A stretch of DNA of 64,000 nucleotides from Acidovorax sp. SRB_14 (lineage in GTDB: Bacteria > Pseudomonadota > Gammaproteobacteria > Burkholderiales > Burkholderiaceae_C): assembly GCF_012932145.1 (NCBI RefSeq), contig NZ_MWOK01000006.1, positions 124,001-188,000 of the forward strand, read 5' to 3'. Under the pieces are notes generated by a model that was given only the letters and a program-made list of their open reading frames with translations, did no database searches and was not told the origin of the DNA. The position numbers and the translations under genes are program-made. Position 1 is the first letter of the stretch; each line of letters begins with the position of its first letter. This document shows, one piece after another, positions 48,263-57,723 of this stretch.

Positions 48263-49315
48263 ATGTTTTTACGCAATGCCTGGTACGTCGCAGCCCGGGA
48301 AAACGACGTTGCCGACAAGCCCGTTCCCGTCAAGATCCTGAACGAGAAAATCGTGCTGTTTCGCAAGACCGACGGGCAGGTCGCGGCGCTCGAAGACGCC
48401 TGCCCGCACCGCAAGCTGCCGCTGTCCATGGGCCGCATCAAGGGCGACGAGATCGAGTGCGGCTACCACGGCATGATGTTCGACTGCTCGGGCAGCTGCA
48501 CCCGGGCTCCGGCCACCGACCGGCCGCCTCCGGGCGCCCGCGTGCGCTCGTACCCGATGGCGGTGCGCTACGGCCTGCTGTGGATCTGGATGGGCGATGC
48601 GGCCTTGGCCGATTCCGACACGATCTTTGCGGTCGAGCACTGGGGCGACCCGGCCTGGGGCATGAACCAGGGCGACGGCATGGAGATCGCGTGCAACTAC
48701 CTCTACATGACCGACAACCTGCTGGACCCCACGCACGTCGCCTGGGTGCACCAGAGCTCGTTCGCCAGCGCGGCCTGCGAAGACACGCCGCTGCAGACCA
48801 CCGTGGCGGACAGCGGCGTGACCGTGTGGCGCTGGATGAACGACGTGGACCCTGCGCCGTTTTACGCGCCCTTCCTCAAGTTCAAGGGCCGCTGCGACCG
48901 CAAGCAGCAGTACGAAGTGCGCTACCCCAGCCACGCCCTCATCAAGGCCATCTTCACCCCGGCCGGAACGGGCGGCGAAGGCCAGCCGCTGCATGAGGAC
49001 GTGTTCATCATGGACAGCTACAACTTCATGACGCCGATCGACGAGAACACCACCAAGTACTACTGGTTCCAGATGCGCAACTTCGCGCCCGACGACGCCG
49101 AAGTCTCGCGCCAGTTCGCCACCTCGGTGCGCGGCGCGTTCGAGGAAGACCGGGTCATCCTGCAGGCCGTGCACCAGGGGCTGGCCGAAAAGACCTCGCC
49201 CAATATCGATTTGAAGATCGATGTCGGACCGCTGCGCTTTCGCCGCCGGCTCGCGCAGCTGATCGAGGCCGAGCGCGCGCAGGCCGCCCAGCCGGCCGTG
49301 GCAGAAACGGCATGA
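48263..49315 (+). CDS. Rieske non-haem iron oxygenase, vanillate-O-demethylase (VanA)-type
   Basis: The 350-residue oxygenase has the Rieske motif (C47-x-H49 ... C66-x-x-H69) and the mononuclear iron ligands in DNLLDPTHVAWVH (D154 bridging, H157, H162). Members of the VanA group remove O- or N-methyl groups as formaldehyde, or hydroxylate. The product is full length. The reductase starts inside its stop. The formaldehyde-handling gfa gene at 53.1 kb in the same direction supports demethylation. Substrate unknown; the hut neighbour makes a methylated imidazole or amino-acid compound conceivable. Confidence 0.9.
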   Translation: MFLRNAWYVAARENDVADKPVPVKILNEKIVLFRKTDGQVAALEDACPHRKLPLSMGRIKGDEIECGYHGMMFDCSGSCTRAPATDRPPPGARVRSYPMAVRYGLLWIWMGDAALADSDTIFAVEHWGDPAWGMNQGDGMEIACNYLYMTDNLLDPTHVAWVHQSSFASAACEDTPLQTTVADSGVTVWRWMNDVDPAPFYAPFLKFKGRCDRKQQYEVRYPSHALIKAIFTPAGTGGEGQPLHEDVFIMDSYNFMTPIDENTTKYYWFQMRNFAPDDAEVSRQFATSVRGAFEEDRVILQAVHQGLAEKTSPNIDLKIDVGPLRFRRRLAQLIEAERAQAAQPAVAETA

Positions 49316-50445
49316 ACCCCCCTTCCGCCGCGCGCGGCTTTCGCCCGCTGAAGGTGATCGACAAGGTCCGCGAGAGCAGCACCATCACGTCGTTTCACCT
49401 GGCGCCAGCCGAGCCCGGCGGTTGGCGCGCCTTTGAGCCGGGGCAGTTCCTGGTCTTCCGCTTTCCGGCCGACAACGAGCGCGGCCATGTGCTGCGCACC
49501 TACAGCGTCTCGTGCGCCCCCGGCCACCCGGGGCGCTACCGCATCTCGGTCAAGCGCGAAGCGGCGCCCCACCCCGGCCTTCCCGACGGCCTGGGGTCAT
49601 GCCACCTGCACGACACCGTGGCGGTGGGCGACACACTGATGGCCGACGGCCCGCGCGGCGACTTCCACCTGGACCGCACGAGTGCGCGCCCCGTGGTGCT
49701 GCTCTCGGGCGGTGTGGGGCTGACGCCGATGGTGTCGATGCTGCACGCGCTGGCCGAGCAGAGCGACCGGCGCGCCGTCTTCATCCACGCCTGCGACAAC
49801 GGCGAGGTGCACGCGCTCGGCGACGAGGTGCGCGCGCTGGCGGCCTCGCGGCCCGGCATCGACGCGCATTTCGTCTACCGTTTCCCCACCGAGGCCGACC
49901 GCGCAGCCAAGCGCCACCAGGCCGAGGGCGTGGTCACGCGCGAGCTGCTGCAACGCCTGCTGCCGCTGGACGACTACGAGTTTTACCTGTGCGGGCCGCC
50001 GCCCTTCATGCAGGCGGTGTTCCGGCTGGTGCGCAGCCTCGGCGTGCCCAAGGAGCGCATCGCCTACGAGTTCTTCGGCCCGGCGACCGTGCTGGAGCCC
50101 GACGGGGCCGTGGCAAGGGCCGCGCCGGTGCCGGCCGCCGCCGCGCCAGCGCCGCTCGCCGCACCCGCCGCGGGCACCGCGGCAGACGGCGCCATCACCG
50201 TCACGTTTCGCCAAAGCGGCCGCAGCGCCCGCTGGGCCGATGGCACGGAGTCGCTGCTGTCGTTTGCCGAAAGCCACGGCCTGGCACCCGCGTTCAGCTG
50301 CCGCGCCGGCGTCTGCGGCACCTGCAAGACCGGGCTGGTCGACGGCACGGTGCGCTATTTCGAAGAGCCGCTCGACGACCCCGGCCCCGGGCAGGTGCTG
50401 CTCTGCTGCGCCCGGCCCCAGGGCGACCTGGTGCTCGACCTTTGA
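49312..50445 (+). CDS. Rieske oxygenase reductase (phthalate-dioxygenase-reductase type)
   Basis: The 377-residue protein carries electrons from NAD(P)H to the oxygenase. It has a flavin-binding FNR domain (RTYSVSC near residues 63-69), a nucleotide domain (VVLLSGGVGLTPMVSML), an Ala/Pro-rich linker (about 265-290), and a C-terminal plant-type 2Fe-2S domain with SCRAGVCGTCKTG and a later Cys (LLCCARP). It is longer than VanB (about 315), mainly because of an N-terminal extension and the linker. It is coupled to the oxygenase by ATGA. Confidence 0.92.
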   Translation: MNPPSAARGFRPLKVIDKVRESSTITSFHLAPAEPGGWRAFEPGQFLVFRFPADNERGHVLRTYSVSCAPGHPGRYRISVKREAAPHPGLPDGLGSCHLHDTVAVGDTLMADGPRGDFHLDRTSARPVVLLSGGVGLTPMVSMLHALAEQSDRRAVFIHACDNGEVHALGDEVRALAASRPGIDAHFVYRFPTEADRAAKRHQAEGVVTRELLQRLLPLDDYEFYLCGPPPFMQAVFRLVRSLGVPKERIAYEFFGPATVLEPDGAVARAAPVPAAAAPAPLAAPAAGTAADGAITVTFRQSGRSARWADGTESLLSFAESHGLAPAFSCRAGVCGTCKTGLVDGTVRYFEEPLDDPGPGQVLLCCARPQGDLVLDL

Positions 50446-50471
50446 TCTTTGACCCTTTCCGGACTGTCCCC

Positions 50472-51617
50472 ATGAACCACCCCGCTTCCGACAACGCACC
50501 GCACGGCCTGCGCTTCAATCCCCACGTCGCGGCCCTGCCGCCCTACAACGCCGGCATGAACGTGGAGGTGGCGCGCGCGCTCAGCGGCCAGCACGACATT
50601 GCCCGGCTGGCCAGCAACGAAAACCCCGAGGGCTGCTCGCCGGCGGTCATGAAGGCGTTGGCGTCTGCCGCATACGAGCCCTGGCGCTATGCCGATCCGG
50701 CCTGCACCGCCCTGCGTGCCGCCCTGGCGCACAAGCTCGCCTGTGACGCGCAGCAGGTCGTGGTCGGCAACGGCTCCGAAGAGATGATTGCCGCGATTGC
50801 GCGTGCGCTCTTGACCCCGGGCGCCACGGCGCTGACCGTGGTACCCAGTTTCGGCCTGCACGAGATCGAGCCGCTGGCCGCCGGTGCCGAGGTCGTCAAG
50901 GTGGCGATGACCCCCGAGCTCGGCTTTGACCTGGAAGGCCTGGAGTGCGCACTGGCGCGGGGGCCCCAGGTGGCGTTTTTGTCGTCGCCCTGGAACCCGG
51001 TCGGCCCGGCGCTGGACCACGCGGCGCTGCAGCGCGTCATCGCAGCCGTGCGGCCCGGCACGCTGCTGGTGCTCGACGAGGCGTATTTCGAGTTCGCCGA
51101 CCCCGGCGCGCCCAACGGCATCGAGGTGCTGCGCGCCAGCGGCGTCGCCCATGTGGTGCTGCGCACCTTCTCGAAGGCCTACGGCCTGGCCGGCCTGCGC
51201 GTGGGCTATGCCGTGTGCTCGCACCCCGAGATCGCGCGCGTACTCACGGCGGCCAAGACGCCGTTCAATGTCAACGCCGCGGCCCAGGCCGCTGCGCTGG
51301 CCGCGCTGGCGGACGAGGCCTGGATGCACGCGTCCATGGGCCGGCTGCGCAGCGAGCGCGAGCGCGTGGCCACAGGGCTGCGGGCGCTGGGCCTGCGCGT
51401 GGCGCCGTCGCAAACCAACTTCCTGTTTTTCGATGCCGGGCAGAGCAGCGCCGACGTGGCCGACACGCTGCTGCGCCAGCACGGCATCATCGTCAAGGCC
51501 TGGCGCGAGCCGGGCTACGAACGCTTCATCCGCGCCACCATCGGCAGCCCGGCAGAGAACGACCGGCTGATGGCCGCGCTCGCGCAGATCCGCCAGTCCG
51601 CCCGGGTGAGCGCCTGA
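50472..51617 (+). CDS. HisC-like PLP-dependent aminotransferase
   Basis: The 381-residue fold-type I aminotransferase resembles histidinol-phosphate aminotransferase: LASNENP (47-53), NPVGP, LVLDEAYFEF and the Schiff-base lysine K235 in RTFSKAYGLAGLRVGY. Its setting in a catabolic operon between an oxygenase reductase and a hydroxyacid dehydrogenase makes a biosynthetic role unlikely. HisC relatives accept imidazole-bearing and aromatic substrates, so an imidazolyl-pyruvate or aromatic 2-oxoacid is plausible, but that is inference. Its stop overlaps the next start (TGATG). Confidence 0.88.
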   Translation: MNHPASDNAPHGLRFNPHVAALPPYNAGMNVEVARALSGQHDIARLASNENPEGCSPAVMKALASAAYEPWRYADPACTALRAALAHKLACDAQQVVVGNGSEEMIAAIARALLTPGATALTVVPSFGLHEIEPLAAGAEVVKVAMTPELGFDLEGLECALARGPQVAFLSSPWNPVGPALDHAALQRVIAAVRPGTLLVLDEAYFEFADPGAPNGIEVLRASGVAHVVLRTFSKAYGLAGLRVGYAVCSHPEIARVLTAAKTPFNVNAAAQAAALAALADEAWMHASMGRLRSERERVATGLRALGLRVAPSQTNFLFFDAGQSSADVADTLLRQHGIIVKAWREPGYERFIRATIGSPAENDRLMAALAQIRQSARVSA

Positions 51618-53008
51618 TGCACGCGGAATTTCTCGCGGCCTTGGGCGCCATCGTCGGCAGCGCCCAGGTGCGCACCGGTGCTGAGGTGCAGGCTATGGAC
51701 CCGGGCTGGCACCCTGACAACCTGGCCGCCGGCGTGGTGGTGCTGCCCGCCAGCACGGCCGAGGTGGCGGCGGTGGTTCGGCTGTGCGGCCAGCACCGCG
51801 TGCCCATCGTGCCGCAGGGCGGGCGCACCGGGCTGGTCGGCGGGGCCATCTCGCAGCCGGGCGAATTGATCGTGTCGCTCGCGCGCATGCAGGCCATCGA
51901 GCTGCTCGACCCGGTCAGCCGCATTGCGGTGGTGCAGGGCGGCGCCACGCTGGAGGCGCTGCAGGAGGCTGCGGCGCTCGAGCGGCTGGAGCCCGGCATC
52001 GACATCCCCGCGCGCGGCTCGGCCACGATCGCCGGCATGGTCTCCACCAACGCCGGCGGCATCATGGCGTTTCGCAACGGCGTCATGCGCCACCGCGTGC
52101 TGGGCCTCGAAGCCGTGCTGGCCGACGGCTCGGTCTACAGCGACCTCACGCAGGTGGTCAAGAACTCGGCCGGCTACGACCTCAAGCACTTGCTGATCGG
52201 TGCCGAAGGCAGTCTGGGCATCGTGACGCGCGTGGTGCTCAAGCTCGACCCCGTGCCCGACGCCACCGCCACCGCCTTGCTGGGCCTGCCCTCGGTGGCT
52301 GCCACGCTGCAGGCGATCCGCTGGGCGCTGGACATCGGTGTGGGCCACCTGCGCGCCGCGGAGGCGCTGTGGCAGGGCTATATCCGCCTCACCGCCGACG
52401 GGCTGCAGTGGCGTGAGCCCGGCATGGAACTCGACCAGCCCATTTATGTGCTGCTGTCGCTGGGCGGCGCCGAGGAAGCGGTGCTGCAGGAAGCCTTCGA
52501 GGGGCTGTTCGAGAAAGTGCTCGCGCACCACCCCGACGCCACGGGCATCGTCGCCAGTTCGGCGCGCCAGGAGCGCGCGCTGTGGCGCCTGCGCGAAGAC
52601 ACCGACCTCCTGTACCGGGCGCATCCGGGCGCGCCGTCGTACGACGTGTCGGTGCCGCTCGCGCGCCTGGACGGGTACGTGGAGCAGGTGCAGCGCGGCC
52701 TCGCCGCCATCGACCCGTCCCTGGCGCCCTATCTGTTCGGCCACCTGGCCGACGGCAATGTGCACATCGTGCTCAACCGCCCTGGGCCACTGCCGCCCGC
52801 GCTGTCCACGCAGATCGAAGCCGTGCTGTATGGCCCCTTGCGCGCCCTGGGCGGTTCGTTCTCGGCCGAGCACGGCGTGGGCTCCAAGCGCATCGGCGCC
52901 ATGTTCGACACCCTCGACCCCGTCAAGCTCGCGACCATGGCGCACATCAAGCGCCTGCTCGACCCCGACAACCTGCTCAACCCGGGCAAGGTGCTGCAGG
53001 CCGCCTGA
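51617..53008 (+). CDS. FAD-linked 2-hydroxyacid dehydrogenase/oxidase (GlcD/D-lactate dehydrogenase family)
   Basis: The 463-residue flavoenzyme has an N-terminal PCMH FAD-binding domain ([12 protein letters not shown] near 66-77, [16 protein letters not shown]) and a C-terminal FAD-oxidase domain with the metal-binding HLADGNVHI and a final NLLNPGKVL. The family oxidises D-2-hydroxyacids to 2-oxoacids, passing electrons to quinone or ETF. Following an aminotransferase, it could turn a hydroxyacid into the oxoacid that is then aminated. No signal peptide. Exact substrate unknown. Confidence 0.9.
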   Translation: MHAEFLAALGAIVGSAQVRTGAEVQAMDPGWHPDNLAAGVVVLPASTAEVAAVVRLCGQHRVPIVPQGGRTGLVGGAISQPGELIVSLARMQAIELLDPVSRIAVVQGGATLEALQEAAALERLEPGIDIPARGSATIAGMVSTNAGGIMAFRNGVMRHRVLGLEAVLADGSVYSDLTQVVKNSAGYDLKHLLIGAEGSLGIVTRVVLKLDPVPDATATALLGLPSVAATLQAIRWALDIGVGHLRAAEALWQGYIRLTADGLQWREPGMELDQPIYVLLSLGGAEEAVLQEAFEGLFEKVLAHHPDATGIVASSARQERALWRLREDTDLLYRAHPGAPSYDVSVPLARLDGYVEQVQRGLAAIDPSLAPYLFGHLADGNVHIVLNRPGPLPPALSTQIEAVLYGPLRALGGSFSAEHGVGSKRIGAMFDTLDPVKLATMAHIKRLLDPDNLLNPGKVLQAA

Positions 53009-53049
53009 CACGGGACCGGGCTTTGGCCGGGTGCTCTGCGGAGTTTGAA

Positions 53050-53100
53050 GCCAAATCGGGCTCCAGCGCTTACTGGGCAAGCGCTGACAGCTATTTAATC
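53050..53100 (-). repeat. Dispersed 50-bp repeat before gfa
   Basis: On the minus strand it reads GATTAAATAGCTGTCAGC, GCTTGCCCAGTAAGCGCTGG, then AGCCCGATTTGGC. It is one of the best copies, with both AGCGCTT and AAGCGCT boxes intact, lying between the hydroxyacid dehydrogenase and gfa. Confidence 0.85.
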
Positions 53101-53124
53101 AATAGTAAACACCAGGAGGCAACC

Positions 53125-53694
53125 ATGAACTCTGCGAATTTGCACCCGGCCATCGGCCGGGCCCAGCCCCAGCAGCCCGCCGCCGGCTTCGGCGGCGGAA
53201 CGCTGCAGTGCCACTGCACGCACGACGCGGTGCAGGTGCGCGTGGACACGCAGGTCGCGCACAACCACGCCTGCGGGTGCAGCAAGTGCTGGAAGCCGTC
53301 CGGCGCGATCTTCTCGGTCGTCGGCGTGGTGCCACGCAAGTCGCTGCGGGTGACCGCGCATGCCGAAAAGCTGCAGGTCGTCGACCCGCAGGCCACCATC
53401 CAGCGGCATGCCTGCAAGGTCTGCGGCGTGCACATGTTCGGACGCATCGAAAACCCGGCGCATCCGTTCCATGGGCTCGATTTCATCCACACCGAGCTGT
53501 CCAGCGACGCCGGCTGGGCCGCGCCCGAGTTCGCGGCCTTTGTGTCTTCGGTCATTGAAACCGGCACGCCGCCCGAGCGCATGGGCGGCATCCGCCAGCA
53601 GCTGCGCGATGCCGGGCTGGAACCCTACGACTGCCTGTCGCCACCGCTGATGGACGCCATCGCCACGCACGTGGCCCAGTCCCGGCACGCCTGA
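53125..53694 (+). CDS. gfa: Glutathione-dependent formaldehyde-activating enzyme (Gfa)
   Basis: The 189-residue product has the Gfa zinc pattern: C29-x-C31, C50-x-C52-x-x-C55 (CGCSKC) and C97-x-x-C100 (CKVC). Gfa promotes formation of S-hydroxymethylglutathione from formaldehyde, the first step to formate. AGGAGG precedes the ATG. It follows the demethylase cluster in the same direction and is suited to remove formaldehyde released by it. The resulting formate could go to the formate dehydrogenase encoded at 29 kb. Confidence 0.93.
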   Translation: MNSANLHPAIGRAQPQQPAAGFGGGTLQCHCTHDAVQVRVDTQVAHNHACGCSKCWKPSGAIFSVVGVVPRKSLRVTAHAEKLQVVDPQATIQRHACKVCGVHMFGRIENPAHPFHGLDFIHTELSSDAGWAAPEFAAFVSSVIETGTPPERMGGIRQQLRDAGLEPYDCLSPPLMDAIATHVAQSRHA

Positions 53695-53852
53695 CAAGGC
53701 GCAGGCCGACCCCCAGCGCAGGCGGGGCGTCGGCGGGTCGCCACTGCGGTCGATGCCCGGCGCGCCCGCGTCAGCGGTGGTGCCCCTGGCGCACCGGGGG
53801 GGGCTCGTCCACCGGCCCGATGCCGGCGCGCATTTGCGCTAAGGTGGCGCCG

Positions 53853-56372
53853 ATGAACCTGGATTTTGTACGACTGGGCTGGCGCACGCTGTGGCGCGAT
53901 CTGCGCGCGGGCGAGCTGCGCCTGCTGATGGTGGCCGTCACGCTGGCGGTGGCGGCGCTCACCTCGGTGGGCTTCTTTGCCGACCGCCTGCAGGGGGGGC
54001 TGCAGCGCGATGCCCTGCAGCTGCTCGGCGGTGACGCCGTCGTCGCCAGCGACCTGCCCACGCCCCCTGTCTTTGTCGAGCGCGCCCGGGCGCTGGGCTT
54101 GCAGACCGCCACCACCGTGGGCTTTCCGACCATGGGCCGGGCCAGCGAGGCGCAGGGCGGCGCCGCCAAGCTGGTCGCGCTCAAGAGCGTGCCAAGCGGC
54201 TACCCGCTGCGCGGCAGCCTCAAGGTGGCCGACGCGCCCGGCGCGGCCGCTTACACGACGCGCGACATTCCCGCGCGCGGCGAGGTCTGGGTGGATGCGC
54301 CGCTGCTCGAATCGCTGGGCCTGCGCATGGACGACATGCTGCTGCTGGGCGACGCGCAGCTGCGCATCGCGCGCACCATCGTTCTCGAGCCCGACCGCGG
54401 TGCCGGCTTCATGAGCTTCGCACCACGCGCCATGGTCAACGCGGCCGACCTGCCCGCCACCGGCCTGGTGCAGCCCGCCAGCCGCCTGACCTACCGCTTC
54501 GCCGTGGCCGGGCCGGCGCGCGCCGTGCAGCAGTTCAGCGCCTGGGCCGCGCTCGAAGTCAAGAAGCCCGAGATCCACGGTGTGCGCCTGGAGTCGCTCG
54601 AGAGCGGCCGCCCGGAAATGCAGCAGACGCTGGACCGTGCGCAAAAATTCCTCAACCTCGTGGCGCTGCTGGCCGCGCTGCTGTCGGCCGTGGCCGTGGC
54701 GCTGGCCGCACGCGGCTTTGCTGCGAGCCACCTCGACGCCTCGGCCATGCTGCGCGTGCTCGGCCAGAGCCAGCGCACCATCGCCTGGAGCTACGGCGTC
54801 GAATTCGCCCTGGTGGGCCTGTGCGCCAGCGCGCTGGGCGTGGCGCTGGGCTTTGGCGTGCATTACCTGTTCGTGCTGCTGCTCGCCGGCCTGGTCGAGT
54901 CGGCCCTGCCCACGGCCAGCCTATGGCCCGTGGCGCTGGGCCTGGGCGTGGGGCTGACGCTGCTGCTGGCCTTTGGCCTGCCGCCGGTGCTGCAGCTGGC
55001 GCAGGTACCGCCGCTGCGCGTGATCCGGCGCGAGGTGGGCGCGTTGCGGCCGGCGTCGCTGGCCGTGCTGGGGCTGGGCGTGGCCGGTTTTGCCGCGCTG
55101 CTGCTGGCGGTGAGCAGCGACCTGAAACTCGGCCTGATCGCCGTGGGCGGATTCGCCGGTGCGGTGGCGCTGTTCGCCGCCCTGGCCTGGGTGGCCGTGA
55201 AACTGCTGCGCGGCGCCGTCAATGAGGCCACGGCCCCGCGCTGGCTGGTGCTGGCGACGCGGCAGGTCTCGGCGCGCCCGGCCTATGCCGTCGTGCAGGT
55301 CAGCAGCTTGGCCGTGGGCCTGTTGGCGCTGGTGCTGCTGGTGCTGCTGCGCACCGACCTGATCGCCAGCTGGCGCCAGGCCACGCCGCCCGACGCGCCG
55401 AACCGCTTCGTCATCAACGTGCAGCCCGACCAGGCCGCGGCCTTCCAGAAGGCGCTGCAGGACGCGGGCGTGCGCGACTACGACTGGTACCCCATGATCC
55501 GCGGCCGCCTGGTGGCCGTGAACGGCCGGACCGTGGGCCCCGACAGCTACAGCGAAGACCGGGCCCGGCGCCTGGTGGACCGCGAATTCAACCTGTCCAC
55601 CGCTGCCCAGCAGCCGCCGCACAACCAGCTCGTGGCGGGCCGCTGGATGCCCGAGGAGAAAGACGCGATCAGCCTCGAGGAAGGCATTGCCCAGACCCTC
55701 GGATTGAAGTTGGGCGATCGCCTGCGCTTTGACATCGGCGGGGTGCAGAACGAGGCCCGCATCACCAGCCTGCGCAAGGTGGACTGGGGATCGATGCGTG
55801 CCAATTTCTTTGCGATGTACCCCGTCGACCACCTGGACGGTGTGGCCGTGACCTACCTGGCCGCCTACCGGGCGCCCACCACGGCAGGTTTCGACAATGC
55901 GCTGGTGCATCAGTTTCCCAACATCACCAGCGTGGACATGGGCGCCACGCTGGCCCAGGTGCAGGGCGTGCTCGACCAAGTGATCCGCGCGGTCGAGTTC
56001 CTGTTCGGTTTCACTTTGGCCGCCGGCCTGGTGGTGCTGTTCGCCGCCGTCACCGCCACGCGCGAGGAGCGCACGCGCGAGTACGCCATCATGCGGGCGC
56101 TGGGCGCACGCGCCAGCCTGCTGCGCCAGGTGCAGCGTGCCGAACTCGCGGGCGTCGGCCTGCTGGCGGGCTTCCTGGCCAGCTGCGTGGCTGTCTGCGT
56201 GGGCTGGGCGCTGGCGCGCTATGTGTTCGACTTCCGCTGGACGGCCTCACCCTGGGTGCCGCTGCTGGGCGCGCTGGCCGGTGCCGTGCTGGCCCTGCTG
56301 GCCGGCTGGTGGGGCCTGCGCGCCGTGCTCAACACGCCGGTGGTGGACACGCTGCGCCGCGCCGCAGAGTAG
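53853..56372 (+). CDS. Large FtsX-like ABC transporter permease (YbbP family)
   Basis: The 839-residue inner-membrane protein has one N-terminal helix followed by a periplasmic domain (about 45-265). Four helices follow (265-445), then more helices, a second periplasmic domain (about 520-690) and a C-terminal four-helix FtsX domain (from about 715). This matches YbbP, whose partner ATPase is YbbA; the family is tied to lipid or lysophospholipid extraction and envelope processes. AAGGTGG precedes the ATG at 53853. No ATPase gene is adjacent, which is unusual since ybbA normally precedes it. Confidence 0.88.
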   Translation: MNLDFVRLGWRTLWRDLRAGELRLLMVAVTLAVAALTSVGFFADRLQGGLQRDALQLLGGDAVVASDLPTPPVFVERARALGLQTATTVGFPTMGRASEAQGGAAKLVALKSVPSGYPLRGSLKVADAPGAAAYTTRDIPARGEVWVDAPLLESLGLRMDDMLLLGDAQLRIARTIVLEPDRGAGFMSFAPRAMVNAADLPATGLVQPASRLTYRFAVAGPARAVQQFSAWAALEVKKPEIHGVRLESLESGRPEMQQTLDRAQKFLNLVALLAALLSAVAVALAARGFAASHLDASAMLRVLGQSQRTIAWSYGVEFALVGLCASALGVALGFGVHYLFVLLLAGLVESALPTASLWPVALGLGVGLTLLLAFGLPPVLQLAQVPPLRVIRREVGALRPASLAVLGLGVAGFAALLLAVSSDLKLGLIAVGGFAGAVALFAALAWVAVKLLRGAVNEATAPRWLVLATRQVSARPAYAVVQVSSLAVGLLALVLLVLLRTDLIASWRQATPPDAPNRFVINVQPDQAAAFQKALQDAGVRDYDWYPMIRGRLVAVNGRTVGPDSYSEDRARRLVDREFNLSTAAQQPPHNQLVAGRWMPEEKDAISLEEGIAQTLGLKLGDRLRFDIGGVQNEARITSLRKVDWGSMRANFFAMYPVDHLDGVAVTYLAAYRAPTTAGFDNALVHQFPNITSVDMGATLAQVQGVLDQVIRAVEFLFGFTLAAGLVVLFAAVTATREERTREYAIMRALGARASLLRQVQRAELAGVGLLAGFLASCVAVCVGWALARYVFDFRWTASPWVPLLGALAGAVLALLAGWWGLRAVLNTPVVDTLRRAAE

Positions 56373-56401
56373 GGCTTCGCGGCAAGCGCGAGCGGTGGGC
56401 C

Positions 56402-56752
56402 TCAGTGGCGACCGCCCCCACCACGGCCGCCACCACCGCGGCCGCCGCCGCCATGGAAACCGCCCCGGCCACCACCGCGGCCACCGCCACTCCAGTAGCC
56501 GAAGCCGAAGTTGAGCGAGAGGGGCGGCCCTACGTACGCTGGGCCGTAGTAATACGGGGCGGTGTAGTACGGTGCGGTGTACACGGGCGCGGTCGCGTAA
56601 GGGGCCGCATAGATGGCTTGGCCGTTGGCGTCGGTGCCGTAGTAGGTGTAGGGGCCAGGGGCGGTCCCATAGACCGCGCATCCGCCCAAAGCGGACAGTG
56701 CCAGCAGCGAAAATGTCAGGCGTTTCGCCGTGCCTTTCAGGAAGTGGGTCAT
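56402..56752 (-). CDS. Glycine-rich small lipoprotein
   Basis: The 116-residue product has a lipoprotein signal with lipobox ALGGC (Cys about 25), a Tyr/Ala/Pro-rich middle with repeats of YTAPYY, and a C-terminal tail of GGGRGGG-type repeats ending in RH. The tail would be flexible and basic. No known domain is recognised. It converges with the permease and is divergent from the globin gene. Cell-surface or periplasmic location is predicted. Confidence 0.75.
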   Translation of the reverse strand: MTHFLKGTAKRLTFSLLALSALGGCAVYGTAPGPYTYYGTDANGQAIYAAPYATAPVYTAPYYTAPYYYGPAYVGPPLSLNFGFGYWSGGGRGGGRGGFHGGGGRGGGGRGGGGRH

Positions 56753-56970
56753 GGTAGCTTTCCGGTCTTTGGTCAGGATGCCCGTTAGAACGAAAATCCC
56801 TCCCTGCGGTTCAGTGTAGACGGGCCCGATACAGCGGCGCAGCGCGTAAAGTTCGCGTTCCATGCAGCCCCACCCACGGAATCCATGGCGGTGGTATGAC
56901 CCGCATCTGCTGTGCCGGGCCCCGCAGGCCGGGCACCGCTTCTCCGCAACACCTTTTCACCCCATTTCCG

Positions 56971-57387
56971 ATGCCAACCGAAGACAAGCAGCCCGCCGAT
57001 GCGGCCCTTGAAACCCCCTACGCCCAGATCGGCGGGGAGGAGAGTGTGCACGCTCTGGTCGAGCGCTTCTACGACCTCATGGAACTCGACCCCGCCTACA
57101 CCGAACTGCGCGCCGCCCACGGCAGCACGCTGCAAGAGGCACGCCAGAAGCTGTTCTGGTTCCTCTGCGGTTGGCTGGGCGGCCCCGACCACTACGAAAG
57201 CCGCTTCGGCCACCCGCGCCTGCGCATGCGCCATATGCCGTTTTCGATCGGCATCCGCGAGCGCGACCAGTGGGTCGCGTGCATGGACCAGGCCATGGGC
57301 GACACCGGTGTGCCCACCGCACTGCGCACCCGCCTGCGCGAGAGCTTCATGAAAACGGCCGATTGGATGCGCAACCGCGGCCAATAA
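56971..57387 (+). CDS. Group II truncated haemoglobin
   Basis: The 138-residue globin has the short 2/2 fold with TPYAQIGGEESVHALVERFYDLM at its start and the proximal His region (RHMPFSIGIRERDQWVACMDQAM), with a Trp at the G8-type position (DQW), features of group II (TrHbO). These proteins bind O2 or NO and protect from reactive nitrogen and oxygen species. The ATG at 56971 begins the conserved sequence after a non-homologous leader. A GC hairpin follows the stop. Confidence 0.92.
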   Translation: MPTEDKQPADAALETPYAQIGGEESVHALVERFYDLMELDPAYTELRAAHGSTLQEARQKLFWFLCGWLGGPDHYESRFGHPRLRMRHMPFSIGIRERDQWVACMDQAMGDTGVPTALRTRLRESFMKTADWMRNRGQ

Positions 57388-57388
57388 G

Positions 57389-57411
57389 CCCCTGCGCGCA
57401 GTGCGCAGGGG
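57389..57411 (+). terminator. Hairpin directly after the globin gene
   Basis: CCCCTGCGC-GCAGT-GCGCAGGGG is a perfect 9-bp GC-rich stem starting two bases after the globin stop. There is no T-run, so its terminator role is tentative. A weak dispersed-repeat-like block follows at 57418-57470. Confidence 0.5.
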
Positions 57412-57485
57412 GCTTCAGAAAGCATAGCTTTCAGCGCAGAGCCCTATTGGGCCAAGGCCCAATTTCATGCCCAAACGGCTGGGCC

Positions 57486-57704
57486 TCACGCGGCGCTGCG
57501 CTGCTCGGCTTTCAGCGGCGGCGTACCCTCTTTGAACATCGAACTGAGCTGTTTGCGCAGGTCGGGTGAATCGGTGTGGCCGTGCACCGTGGTCGCGTGC
57601 TGCACGGCGGCTTCGAGCAGCTCTTCTTTGCTGTCGGCCGACAGCGCCACACTGCAGTTCATGGTGCTCGGGTATTCGCGGCAATCGATGTATTGGCGTG
57701 ACAT
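57486..57704 (-). CDS. DUF1059 small protein
   Basis: The 72-residue protein (MSRQYIDCREYPSTMNCSVALS, then EELLEAAVQHATTVHGH) matches DUF1059, a widespread family of unknown function. It has two cysteines (C8, C17) and a HATTVHGH block, which could bind metal. It has no signal. It lies 19 bp downstream of the methyltransferase pseudogene on the same strand and was probably its operon partner. Confidence 0.88.
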   Translation of the reverse strand: MSRQYIDCREYPSTMNCSVALSADSKEELLEAAVQHATTVHGHTDSPDLRKQLSSMFKEGTPPLKAEQRSAA

Positions 57705-57723
57705 GGCAGTTCCTTTCTTGTCG

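Noticed and set aside
50472-51617. Aminotransferase considered as biosynthetic hisC
   Set aside because: It is translationally coupled to catabolic oxidoreductase genes and no other his genes are in the window, so HisC-like is the safer call.
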